Below, in pieces: positions 54,733 through 63,609 of a stretch of 64,000 bases of DNA. Both the position numbers and the translations under genes were made by a program. Below the pieces are notes generated by a model. It ran no database searches and was not told the DNA's origin. It saw nothing but the letters and a program-made list of their open reading frames with translations. Position 1 is the stretch's first letter. Each line of letters begins with the position of its first letter. The stretch is from Streptomyces sp. NBC_01233 (GTDB lineage Bacteria; Actinomycetota; Actinomycetes; Streptomycetales; Streptomycetaceae): assembly GCF_035989305.1 (NCBI RefSeq), contig NZ_CP108514.1, positions 7,854,501-7,918,500 of the forward strand, given 5' to 3'.

Positions 54733-55949
54733 GCTAGAGAAGAAGAACGGGTGGACGCTGGCCGAGCAGGTCGGCCAGCTCCGCCCGGACGGTGTGCAAC
54801 GCCTGCTCAACCACTCCGAATGGGACGAGAACGCGGTCCGCGACGATGTCCGGGACTTCGTCGTGGAGACCATCGGCGCCAAGGATGGCGTGCTCATCGG
54901 GGACGACACCGGGTTCCTGAAGAAGGGCACCAGGTCAGCAGGGGTCCAGCGGCAGTATTCCGGCACCGCTGGCCGCACCGAGAACTGCCAGATCGGCACC
55001 TTCCTCGCCTACGCATCCGCCAAAGGGCGGGCGCTGATCGACCGGGAACTCTACGTCCCGAAGTCCTGGACGGACGACCGCGACCGCTGCCGGGCAGCCG
55101 GGATCGACGACACCGTGCCGTTCGCCACGAAGATCGAGCACCTCAAGTGGATGCTGCAACGCGCCATCGACGCGGCTGTTCCCTTCGCCTGGGTGACCGC
55201 GGACGAGGCATACGGGCAGGTCAAGCACTTCCGCGCCTGGCTGGAAGAACGCCAGGCCGCGTATGTGCTGGCCACCAAGGTCAACGACACCGTGATCACC
55301 GCCGACGGCCGGGACGCCCGCGTCGACGAGCTGATCGCGGCCCTGCCGAAGCAGGCATGGAAGCGGATCTCCGCCGGAGCAGGCGCCCACGGCCAGCGGA
55401 TCTACCACTGGGCCCGCGTCGCGATCCGGCCCACCTGGGAGGGCGGATCCGGGCACTGGGTGCTCGCCCGCCGCAACCTGTCCGACCCCACCGACATCGC
55501 CTACTACGTCTGCTACGGCCCCGTCACTTCCCGGCTGAAAGACCTGGTCAGGACCGCCGGAGCCAGGTGGGCGGTGGAGGAATGCTTCCAGACCGCGAAG
55601 GGTGAATGCGGGCTCGACCACTACCAGGTGCGGCTCTACCGGGCCTGGTACCGGCACATCACCCTCGCCATGGCCGTCCTGGCCTACCTCACGGCCATCC
55701 GTGCCGCAGAAGCCGCAAAAGGGGCAGCGGAGATGACGAACAAGACCTCATACCCCTCAGCGTCCCGGAGATCCGCCGGATGATCGGGCACGTCGTCCTC
55801 ACGCCCCGCTGCCACACCAACGAGCACCGTCTCCACTGGTCACACTTCCGACGCCGCAGCCAAGCCCGAGCCCGCCGCTGCCACTACCAACGACGGGGCC
55901 ACGACCCCCACATGCGGTTGCAGTATTAACCACGGATTAGGGTGGAGCG

Positions 55950-56576
55950 GTGAAGGCAGACCAGTACGTGACGGTGGCCCGTGAGGGCGTGCACGAGTCC
56001 GAGATCAACCGCTCGCGCTTCCTGTGCTCGCTCGCGCCCGCCGCGACCGAGCAGGAGGCGCAGGAGTTCGTCGCGCGCATCCGCAGGGAGCACCCCACCG
56101 CCACGCACAACTGCTTCGCCTACGTGGTCGGCGCCGACGCCTCCGTCCAGAAGGCCAGTGACGACGGCGAGCCCGGCGGTACCGCCGGGGTTCCGATGCT
56201 GCAGATGCTCATGCGCCGCGACATCCGTTACGCCGTCGCCGTGGTCACCCGCTACTACGGCGGCGTCAAGCTCGGCGCCGGCGGCCTGATCAGGGCCTAC
56301 GGAGGAGTCGTCGGCGAGGCGCTGGACGAGCTCGGCACCGTCACCCGGCGCCGCTACCGGCTGGCCACCGTCACCGTCGACCACCAGCGTGCCGGCAAGA
56401 CCCAGAACGACCTGCGCGCCACCGGCCGGACCGTGGTCGACCTGCGCTACGGCTCCGCGGTGGAGATCGAGGTCGCCCTCCCGGAGGCGGATCTGCCCGC
56501 CTTCGAGGCCTGGCTCGCCGACAGCACCGCGGGCACCGCCGACCTCACCCTCGGCGGAGAGACGTACGCGCCCTGA
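55950..56576 (+). CDS. YigZ/IMPACT family protein
   Basis: A complete 208-residue protein from a GTG start. The UPF0029 N-terminal domain shows THNCFAYVVGADASVQKASD, GEPGGTAGVPMLQMLMR and VVTRYYGGVKLGAGGLIRAY, which are family signatures. A ferredoxin-like C-terminal domain follows. In eukaryotes IMPACT regulates Gcn2; the bacterial role is unclear. It is a chromosomal gene and lies directly beside the IS701 copy B. Confidence 0.93.
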   Translation: MKADQYVTVAREGVHESEINRSRFLCSLAPAATEQEAQEFVARIRREHPTATHNCFAYVVGADASVQKASDDGEPGGTAGVPMLQMLMRRDIRYAVAVVTRYYGGVKLGAGGLIRAYGGVVGEALDELGTVTRRRYRLATVTVDHQRAGKTQNDLRATGRTVVDLRYGSAVEIEVALPEADLPAFEAWLADSTAGTADLTLGGETYAP

Positions 56577-57104
56577 GCGACCCCGGGGACGGGTTAGCGT
56601 AGAGGGGTTCGGCGAGCGGGAGACGACCAGGGGGAGACGGCATGTGCGGCGGGGCCGGCGAGTGAAGTTCCTGCACACCTTTTTGGCGCTTCCCTTATCA
56701 TGAATACTCATTTGAGCGCAAACATGCAGGTCAAGCGCTTGGGCCTCGCCTCTCGGTGGGGCCCTTCTGCATCCCCGTGCTGACCTGGTGCTGACCTCTC
56801 ATCACCCGTCATCACCCCTGCGAACCTCAACCGTGCTGGGTCGGTGCTGACTTAGACAAGCTCAGCCTCGATGCCTTCGGTGGTTATCGGCAAGCTGAGC
56901 AACCAAGATCGGACGGGCGAACTTGGCGACAGCGGTCTGGGCGGTGACGGTGTGTGGACGGTAGAAGCCAGTCGCTACAGACCGATGCGAACCGACTTCT
57001 GCCGGAGTGGCATTCATCGGGGCACAATTCTGCCTGTCGGGCGGAGGTTTCTGCGTAGGCGGTGAACATGCTGGGTGTCGGGACTTCTGAAGGAAGAGAA
57101 GGTC
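56577..57104 (+). other. No recognised gene
   Basis: The stretch contains repeated GTGCTGAC words near 56780-56850, as seen around integration sites of actinobacterial plasmids, but no coding sequence could be assigned. Confidence 0.4.
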
Positions 57105-57143
57105 CTTAGAAAGCGCCTGCTCTATCCGCTGAGCTACGGGGGC
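57105..57143 (-). tRNA. 5' half of a tRNA-Arg (TCT), truncated
   Basis: Read on the minus strand, the acceptor strand GCCCCCG is followed by TA, a D-arm GCTC...GAGC, and an anticodon arm with loop TTTCTAA (anticodon TCT). The 3' anticodon strand pairs only partly, and no T-arm or CGGGGGC acceptor partner follows. It looks like an attachment-site remnant left by an integrative element or a deletion. Confidence 0.5.
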
Positions 57144-57674
57144 TGGCCTGCGAAAACGCAGCTTCCGAACACGAGCCGTGTGTCGCTGTGCCACACATGT
57201 GCCACAAGGGTACGCGTGGGGCTTCCGGCTCCGGCCTTCAGCCTCTCACGGGATCTTTACATCCCCGAAGGTCGAGACGGAAACAATTCGGTCTCCGACG
57301 CTGTTGTGGCCCCTGGATACAGCGATGCATGGGGGTGCTGAGACTGAGGCTGTTCGATGTTAACGGTGGGGGCGCGGTGGAGATCACCGCGAGGCCGGCG
57401 GAGCTGGAACGCCACCTGCAGGACGTGGTCGAGGGGAACATGGAGCTCCTGCTCGGCGTCCGGTTCCTGGCGAGCGAGTACAGCACGGGGCCGGTTGACT
57501 CTCCTCCCGAGGGTTCCTCAAGCACACCGAAGCATGGTCTCGCCGCAGCGTGCGCCTGACCTGGAGGTCTATCCGTCCCACGCGAGAGGTTGTCCATCCC
57601 GATAGAATCTCGCAATTCCTGAGATAATATCGTCCAGTCCGATCAGTTGGCCAAATGGTCGAGCTGGAGGTTTC

Positions 57675-58742
57675 GTGTCCCTGGCGATCGTGCGAGACCT
57701 GCGTCCGGAACTGCGCTTGACGACGCCGGAGGAGCTCGCGGCCTTCGAGCAGGACCTGTTGTCCGAGTTCGTGCTCGCCCGGGCTTCGGCCGGCATCAGC
57801 GATGGGACGGTCGCCGGCGATGTCGGCGTGATCGTCGAAGTGCGCTCATGGTTCACGCGCCCGCTGTGGGAGATGGAACCTCGCGATCTGGACCGGTTCT
57901 TCGGCCGACATCAACAGGGCCTGGCTCATGCCACAAAGGTCCACAAGGCGCACTCTCTCAGCGTGTACTTCGAGTTCCTTGAACTACGGCACAAGCCCGC
58001 CATCCACAGGGCAACCGGCTATGTCGTCGAGTCGCCGTTGGATGAGATCAACCGGCCCCGTGGATCGACCCTGTCCCGGTTGCGGGTTCCGCCGCCGCTC
58101 GGGGAGGTCGACCATCTGTTCTCGGCTTGGCGTGACGAGGTGCCGCAGGCGCGTAAACCGTTGTCGATCGTCCGGAGTTACACCGCGATGAGGCTGGCGA
58201 GTCTGATAGGTCCCCGGGTCTCGGAGCTGAGCCTGGCGAACGTCGACGACATCCACTGGGAGCTCGGCCAGTTCGGAAAGATTCTTCTGCGGGGCAAGGG
58301 GAGGCGCGGCAAGAAGAAGGAACGGCTCGTCTCGCTGATCAACGGGAGCCGTTCGCTGCTGGAGTGGTGGGTCGACGGCCCCCGATGGCAGTGCGACGAT
58401 CGGGTGGATGAGCCAGAGGCGCCGTTGTTCCCCTCGGAGCGGCGGGCCGCAGACGGCTCGAGCCTGCGGGTGGATACCGACACGCTCCGCCTGCATCTGA
58501 AGAAAATGGTCGCCCAGCACCTTCCTTCCCAGGCAGGCAAGCTGACGCCGCACACGCTTCGGCACTTCGCTGCCTCGGAGCTCTACCGTCAGGGCATGGA
58601 TGTGGTGGCGATCCAAGAGCTGCTTGGCCACAAGTGGATCAACACCACCATGATCTACGTACACGTCAACCAGACTCATGTCGAGGACGCGTGGGTCCGT
58701 GCGGGTGAGCGTGGACGGGCGCGATTCGGAGGAGCGTCATGA
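57675..58742 (+). CDS. Tyrosine recombinase (TnpA-like)
   Basis: The 355-residue protein starts at a GTG with GGAGG upstream. A SAM-like N-terminal domain precedes the catalytic domain, which has Arg181 (IGPRVSELSL), His293 and Arg296 (TPHTLRHFAA), His319 (LLGHKW) and the nucleophile Tyr328 (TTMIYVHV). The set is complete, so it should be active. The length is near that of Tn554 TnpA. It overlaps the next gene by four bases. Confidence 0.92.
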   Translation: MSLAIVRDLRPELRLTTPEELAAFEQDLLSEFVLARASAGISDGTVAGDVGVIVEVRSWFTRPLWEMEPRDLDRFFGRHQQGLAHATKVHKAHSLSVYFEFLELRHKPAIHRATGYVVESPLDEINRPRGSTLSRLRVPPPLGEVDHLFSAWRDEVPQARKPLSIVRSYTAMRLASLIGPRVSELSLANVDDIHWELGQFGKILLRGKGRRGKKKERLVSLINGSRSLLEWWVDGPRWQCDDRVDEPEAPLFPSERRAADGSSLRVDTDTLRLHLKKMVAQHLPSQAGKLTPHTLRHFAASELYRQGMDVVAIQELLGHKWINTTMIYVHVNQTHVEDAWVRAGERGRARFGGAS

Positions 58743-59077
58743 AGTGGAACCTGCGGATGACCGCGGCCAAGCGGGACATCTGGAAGTCCTCCGAACTCCA
58801 GCGCATGCTGGCCGACGCGGGCTTGGTGATCAGTGCGGGCAAGATGTCCAACCTGTGGGCCGGACAGCCGGTGACTATCCGCCTGGACGATCTCGACGTG
58901 ATCTGCGAGGTGCTGCAATGCGAGCCCAGCGATCTGCTTGTCCGTGAGCCCGAGAAGGCCCGCGCGAAACGACCGGAGCAGGATGAGAGCAGGGCGGCCA
59001 TCCGTCCCGCTGTTGGTGAGAACCGTCGTCGGAGCGGCGGCGGCCCGGCCTCCCGCAACTTGATGCCGCCGTTGTGA
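58739..59077 (+). CDS. Small XRE-type HTH protein
   Basis: The 112-residue protein has a Cro/C1-type helix-turn-helix (SSELQRMLADAGLVISAGKM through LDDLDVICEVLQCEPSDLLV) and a basic disordered tail. It is translationally coupled to both neighbours (ATGA and GTGA overlaps). By position it corresponds to the small third protein of Tn554-like elements, but it is placed in the middle. It may control directionality or expression. Confidence 0.85.
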   Translation: MKWNLRMTAAKRDIWKSSELQRMLADAGLVISAGKMSNLWAGQPVTIRLDDLDVICEVLQCEPSDLLVREPEKARAKRPEQDESRAAIRPAVGENRRRSGGGPASRNLMPPL

Positions 59078-60708
59078 CGAAGGAAGCGAAGGCCAAGGGG
59101 CTTGGGACGCCTGAGAGTTGCGAGGTCTGCATGGCCTGGGGCCTGCACCCTAACCCGGGCGGCTCGAAGATCCTCTGCTATGCGTGCAGGGCATGGTGGT
59201 ACAAGTATCCTGCCGACTCGTGCGGCACGTGCGGCGCGACCGTCCCCCTGCGTGACGGAGTCTGCCGGGCCTGCCGTCACCAGGCCGCATTCGTCGCCGG
59301 CCGTATCAAGGTCCCGTCAGCCGGCCACGGGGCCCGGTTGGACCTCACGGTCGCAGCCGCAACCGGGCACCAGACGTTTCTCGCTGACCTGATCAAATGG
59401 AATCGGCGCCACCACCTCACCGCAAGAACAGCGGAGGTGCCTGAGTTGCCGAGCGAGACGACGCACAGACACCCCCTGCTGCTGAAGCCGCCCGAGAGCA
59501 TCCAACTCACGCTCTTCGAGCCGGTCCGGGACTTCCGGCGCTATCGGAACCCGAACGGCTCGAAGGGGCGCTCCTGGACAGGATTCACCCCGGCAGATCC
59601 CGGATATTCGGACTTCCTCGTCGATCGGGCCAGGGACGTCGCGGCGGTACGGGGCTGGAACCACTGCACCATCAAGCGCGTGAAGTGCGGCTTGATGATC
59701 CTCTCGGCCCTGCACCAGCCTTCCGAAAGGATCAAAGCCACCACGGTGCACGCACTCTCCCGGGACATCGATGTTCCCGCAGTCCATCTCATCGACATGC
59801 TCAACGATCTCGACATCCTGCTCGACGACGCACCCGACCCCCTCGAACAACTTGTCAGAGCTCACCTCACAGTGCTTCCCGAGCAGATACGCGTCGAGGT
59901 GACCGCCTACTTCGACATCCTCCGCAACGGAGCCCCCCGCCGCCGCCCCAGGTCGCCTCACACAGTCGGCATCCACCTGCGGCTGATCGTCCCGTTCACT
60001 GCCCAGTACTGTGCCCTCCGATACTCGACATTGAGGCAGGTCACCCCCGAGGACATTACTGACTGGCTGTCCAAACGGAACAACGTCCAGCGCGAAATCG
60101 TCGCGCTCCGGGACATGTTCAAGACGCTCAAGTCACAGCGGCTGATCTTCGCCGACCCAGCCCGACGCATCAGGCCCGGCAACACCCTCGTCAACCCGCC
60201 CACACCGGTCGCGGAAGACCAACTCAAACAAGTGGCCAGAGCCGCGGCTGAGAGCCCGGCCCTCCTGGCCGTCGTCGCCCTTGCCGGCATCCACGCCCTC
60301 TTCCCGCACGAGATCAGAATGCTCCAAGACTCCGACATCGAGCTGAGCACCGGGCGCCTCCGGCGGGCCGAGGTCAGCCGGCCCCTCGACGACTTCACCG
60401 CCGAAGCCATCCGCAAGTACCGGCGCTACCGTGACGCCCGCTGGCCGGACTCGGCAAACCCTCATCTCCTCCTCACCCAGCAGACAGCCAAGAGGAAGGG
60501 TCCAGTCAGCGACTTCTGGCTCAAGCGCCTGTTCAAGGGGCTGCCCGCCACGGCCGACAGCCTCCGCCAGGACCGGGTCCTCGAAGAAGCGATCGCTGCC
60601 GGACCCGATCCCCTCCGCATCTCCACCATGTTCAACCTCAGCGCCCAGGCCAGCTTGCGCTACACCCGCGCGGCCAGCCCGGCAGGCACCGAAACGACGA
60701 CCGGGTAA
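59074..60708 (+). CDS. Large recombinase-like protein with N-terminal zinc ribbons
   Basis: The 544-residue protein starts with eight cysteines in four pairs (CEVC, CYAC, CGTC and CRAC within the first 70 residues), likely two zinc ribbons. The rear half resembles a phage-integrase fold (a core-binding segment near 290-370, then FPHEIRMLQDSDIELSTGRL). The canonical HxxR and Tyr regions read FNLSAQASLRYTRAASP, so the catalytic residues appear to be missing. It probably acts as a DNA-binding partner for the active recombinase. The role is inferred. Confidence 0.75.
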   Translation: MTKEAKAKGLGTPESCEVCMAWGLHPNPGGSKILCYACRAWWYKYPADSCGTCGATVPLRDGVCRACRHQAAFVAGRIKVPSAGHGARLDLTVAAATGHQTFLADLIKWNRRHHLTARTAEVPELPSETTHRHPLLLKPPESIQLTLFEPVRDFRRYRNPNGSKGRSWTGFTPADPGYSDFLVDRARDVAAVRGWNHCTIKRVKCGLMILSALHQPSERIKATTVHALSRDIDVPAVHLIDMLNDLDILLDDAPDPLEQLVRAHLTVLPEQIRVEVTAYFDILRNGAPRRRPRSPHTVGIHLRLIVPFTAQYCALRYSTLRQVTPEDITDWLSKRNNVQREIVALRDMFKTLKSQRLIFADPARRIRPGNTLVNPPTPVAEDQLKQVARAAAESPALLAVVALAGIHALFPHEIRMLQDSDIELSTGRLRRAEVSRPLDDFTAEAIRKYRRYRDARWPDSANPHLLLTQQTAKRKGPVSDFWLKRLFKGLPATADSLRQDRVLEEAIAAGPDPLRISTMFNLSAQASLRYTRAASPAGTETTTG

Positions 60709-61532
60709 CCTGCGAACCCACGGCCAGAGAACCTCCAAATCCCCCAGCAGCACCTACAGTTCAGATTTCGATACCTTCAGAAATCGTGAACTCGCGGGGA
60801 TTGCACGGAGGCAGGATCGACTCGCTCGGTATCGACGAGAACGGCTCGCCCGTCGTCGTCGAGTACAAGCGCGGACGTGACGCCGGAGTCATCACGCAGG
60901 GGCTCTTCTACCTGTCGTGGCTCGTCGACCACAAGGCGGAGTTCCAGCACCTGGTCCGCGACCGGCTCGGGGATGCGGCCGCGGCCCAGGTGCTGTGGAG
61001 CGCACCCAGGCTGATCTGCGTCGCGGAGGACTTCACGCGCTACGACGTCCACGCCGTACGCGAGATCCGCCGCAGCATCGACCTGGTCCGCTACAGCTAC
61101 TTCGGCAGCGACCTGCTGGCCCTTGAGCCGGTGGCCTCCGTCGTCGCCGACGGAGCGGTCCGAACCGACCGCCGGCAGCGCAAGGTGGCGCCGGCGGACA
61201 GGGCGCCGTCCGGCGCTGGCGTCCCGGACCTGAGGGCTGCGCTGGAGGAGCTGCTCCTGGGGCTCGGTGACGACGTCAGCCGGATAGACCGCAAGCAGTA
61301 CCGGGCGTACCGGACGCTGCGGAACTTCGCCTGCGTCAGCCACGGCCACCAGCAGGAAGTCGTCATGACCCTCCGCCTGTCGCCCAAGGACTTTGACCTC
61401 GTCCCCGGCTTCACCCGGGACGTCAGCGAGATTGGCCACCACGGCACGGGCGACCTCGAAGTTCGGCTGCGCACGGACCGTGATCTCCGCAGAGCGGAGC
61501 CACTGCTGCGGCAGGCCTACGAGGCTGTCTGA

Positions 61533-61794
61533 CCGCACGGCGGGCGGAGGCGTCGAGTTGTGGTTCAGGCAGCAGCGTCGGCCTTTCGTGGTGCGAACAG
61601 GGGTGGCGGTGTCCTTCTATGATGCGGCGAATTCGGGAATTCGGAATTCGTGAAACCGCTGATATAGGAGGCCCCCGTCGCCCCGGGCTGTCCGATGCTC
61701 CACCCGGATCTCGACGGGGCACGGCCGTCCGTGAGCCGCAGCCTAGTGGCCGGGACGACGCGTAGCCGCCGCTTGACGGCTGCGCTGCATGCGC
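61533..61794 (+). other. No recognised gene
   Basis: The stretch between the nuclease gene and the hairpin shows a small GAATTCG repeat near 61628-61650 and nothing else that could be assigned. Confidence 0.4.
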
Positions 61795-61834
61795 AGTGAG
61801 ACCCCGCCGAGGGGGGGGATTCGGCGGGGTCTCA
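61795..61834 (+). terminator. Perfect 15-bp GC hairpin
   Basis: GTGAGACCCCGCCGA (61795-61809) pairs exactly with 61820-61834 across a 10-base loop rich in G. It probably terminates a transcript arriving from either side. Confidence 0.75.
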
Positions 61835-61990
61835 CTCAGACAGTAGCTCTTCGGCGTGTGCATCGGGGCGTGACGGTGGCGGCCTGCGTGTTGGCTGTCC
61901 GAGCCTCGGGCGACCGACTGCGACCAACCCGTCAACCAGTCACCTATCCGAGTGGGTTTCATGATCGTCGGCATGGGCACGTATGGGCGC

Positions 61991-62203
61991 ATGCAGCGAG
62001 GACGAGTGAAGTGGTTCAACACCACCAAGGGGTTCGGTTTCATCAAGCCGGAGGGCAGTGACCAAGACATCTTCGTCCACATTTCCGCCGTCTCGGCGGC
62101 AGGTCTGAACACCCTCAATGACGACCAGGAGATCGAGTTCGAGATCGAGGAGAACCAGAAGAACAGCAAGGCGTCCGCCATCAATCTGAAGGTTGTGGAC
62201 TAG
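61991..62203 (+). CDS. Cold-shock domain protein
   Basis: The 70-residue protein from MQRGRVKWFNTTKGFGFIKP has RNP1 (KGFGFI) and RNP2 (DIFVHIS), binding single-stranded nucleic acid as an RNA chaperone. The acidic C-terminal half (NDDQEIEFEIEENQKNSKAS) is more like proteobacterial than typical Streptomyces cold-shock proteins, by eye. An upstream ATG at 61952 is possible but would add residues outside the family. Its stop TAG is part of the CTAG target of the adjacent IS701. Confidence 0.9.
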   Translation: MQRGRVKWFNTTKGFGFIKPEGSDQDIFVHISAVSAAGLNTLNDDQEIEFEIEENQKNSKASAINLKVVD

Positions 62204-63605
62204 TAGTGCTTCGTTAGGTTCTGGGTCTGGTTCTGTTGCGGGGCAGGGGGTGGCCGCAGGTGGTGCAGGTGCCGGTCCAGCACCTCAACAGGTCCTGGAG
62301 TGCGTCGAGGACTTGGTAGAGGGTCAGGCCGGCGTGTGTGCTTTTGGGTCGAGCCGCCGGAGGGTGAGGAAGGCCTGGGCGGCGGTGACGAGGGTGACGT
62401 GGTGGTGCCAGCCGCGCCAGGTGCGGCCTTCGAAGTGGTCCAGGCCCAGGCCGTGCTTGAGTTCGCGGTAGTCGTGCTCGATCCGCCAGCGCATCTTCGC
62501 CCACCTCACCAGGTCGGCGGCGGGAGTGGTCGCGGGCAGATTCGACATCCAGTAGCCGGTCGGTTCCGCGGCATCGTCGGGCTGTTCGACCAGCAGCGTG
62601 CGCACGGGAAGGATTCCGTCCCACTGGTTGCGGCCCCCGCCCTGTTCCTGGGCGGTGCGGCAGGCTTCCCTGCCCGACGGACGCACTTCCAGGACAGCGA
62701 AACGCGAGGTCATGGGGCCCTTACTTCCCTGGCGCCAGGTGACTGCCTGGAAACAGGTGTCGGCATCAATGAAACTCGCCAGGGACCGGGCCGCCTCGCG
62801 GTAACGGGGCAGCGTGGGCGGCCCCAGCCCGCCGTAAGCCGGGTGGAACGGCTCGGCGGCGGCAGGCCGTGCGACCTCTTTGGGATCGACCGCCATCACG
62901 TAGGACCAGCCGCGTTCCTCCAGCGCGAGCCGGAAGGAGACACTGCGGCCGTAGCCGGCATCGGCCACGATCACCGGCACCCGCGGCAACCAGGTGGCGA
63001 GGCGGTCGAGCAGGCCCAGAGCCAGAGAGGTCTTGGACACATGCCCGACCTCCTCAGGCACCCCGGCCCTCCGCCGCTTCCCCTCGTCCGCCGCCCAGTC
63101 CTCGGGCAGGAACAACTCCCACTCCAACGGGCAGGACGCGAGGTCGGTCGCTGCGTGGACGCTGACCGCGACCTGGCAGTTGGCCGTCTTGCCCAGAGCG
63201 CCGCAGTACTGCCGGGCCACTCCCGCCGACGCCCTCCCGCACTTGGGAAACGACACGTCATCGACCACCCACACCTCGGGCCGGACAGCTTTCGTCAGCC
63301 GCTCGGAGATCCGCCGCCGCACCGGTAGCGGATCCCACGGCGACTGATTCACGAACTGCTGCAGGGCCTGCATGTTCCCGTCCGGTAACCGCTCGGCCAT
63401 CGGCTGGATCGACTTACGCCGCCCGTCCAGCATCAAACCCCGCAGATAACACCCGCCCCACCGACGCTGATCCCGCCGCGGAAACGAAGCGAACACATCA
63501 GCAACGAACTCCGCCAACTCACCCCGGAGCCGTTCCACCTCCCCAAGCCTCATAACCGGAAGATGCCCACCATCAGGCGAGATCACCCGACGTAACGAAG
63601 CACTA
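62204..63605 (-). mobile_element. IS701-type element (third kind)
   Basis: The ends are inverted repeats containing TAGTGCTTCGTTA. CTAG lies at 62200-62203 and 63606-63609. Another IS701 starts immediately after the right CTAG. Confidence 0.9.
62324..63586 (-). CDS. IS701-family transposase with -1-frame zinc-ribbon tail
   Basis: The zero-frame product is 420 residues with WVVDDVSFPKCGRASAGVAR, VPVIVADAGYGRSVSFRLAL and WRIEHDYRELKHGLGLDHFE, ending LDPKAHTPA. At C_CCA_AAA (+ strand 62342-62348) a canonical -1 slippery heptamer leads into another frame that continues STHAGLTLYQVLDALQDLLR and CTTCGHPLPRN, a short zinc-ribbon-like tail stopping at 62214. Confidence 0.88.
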   Translation of the reverse strand: MISPDGGHLPVMRLGEVERLRGELAEFVADVFASFPRRDQRRWGGCYLRGLMLDGRRKSIQPMAERLPDGNMQALQQFVNQSPWDPLPVRRRISERLTKAVRPEVWVVDDVSFPKCGRASAGVARQYCGALGKTANCQVAVSVHAATDLASCPLEWELFLPEDWAADEGKRRRAGVPEEVGHVSKTSLALGLLDRLATWLPRVPVIVADAGYGRSVSFRLALEERGWSYVMAVDPKEVARPAAAEPFHPAYGGLGPPTLPRYREAARSLASFIDADTCFQAVTWRQGSKGPMTSRFAVLEVRPSGREACRTAQEQGGGRNQWDGILPVRTLLVEQPDDAAEPTGYWMSNLPATTPAADLVRWAKMRWRIEHDYRELKHGLGLDHFEGRTWRGWHHHVTLVTAAQAFLTLRRLDPKAHTPA

Positions 63606-63609
63606 CTAG

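Larger units (their letters stand above)
52761..55925 (+). mobile_element. IS701-type element, copy B, interrupted by IS1634
   Basis: The ends are the same as copy A (TACTGCAACCGCATGTG). The target duplication is TTAA at 52757-52760 and 55926-55929. The transposase is split: the start is at about 52826-52960 and the remainder at 54739-55783, with the -1-frame tail ending at 55929. The AAAAGGGG tract is at 55717-55724. The stop TAA of the -1 frame is the target duplication. Confidence 0.92.
57496..60802 (+). mobile_element. Tn554-like tyrosine-recombinase trio element
   Basis: The element contains only three coupled genes: an active-looking tyrosine recombinase, a small HTH protein and a large zinc-ribbon recombinase-like protein. 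Its limits are inferred from the two halves of the interrupted nuclease gene and are accurate to a few bases. There are no inverted repeats or long duplications at the ends, as expected for Tn554-type insertion. Confidence 0.7.
57329..61532 (+). pseudogene. NucS/DUF5655-like nuclease gene split by a recombinase element
   Basis: The first part (LRLRLFDVNGGGAVEITARP, NMELLLGVRFLASEYSTGP) ends at about 57495. The second part resumes at about 60803 with HGGRIDSLGIDENGSPVVVE and continues to 61532. Joined in frame they give a protein of about 300 residues with a PD-(D/E)xK core (RIDSLG..., VVVEYKRGRD) and a C-terminal DUF5655-type domain (DLRAALEELLLGLGDDVSRI, LRLSPKDFDLVPGFTRDVSE). The element at 57496-60802 separates them. 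Confidence 0.8.

Noticed and set aside
57075..57559. Overlapping plus-strand frames around the tRNA fragment
   Set aside because: Apart from the nuclease N-terminus starting near 57329, they show no coding bias or homology.
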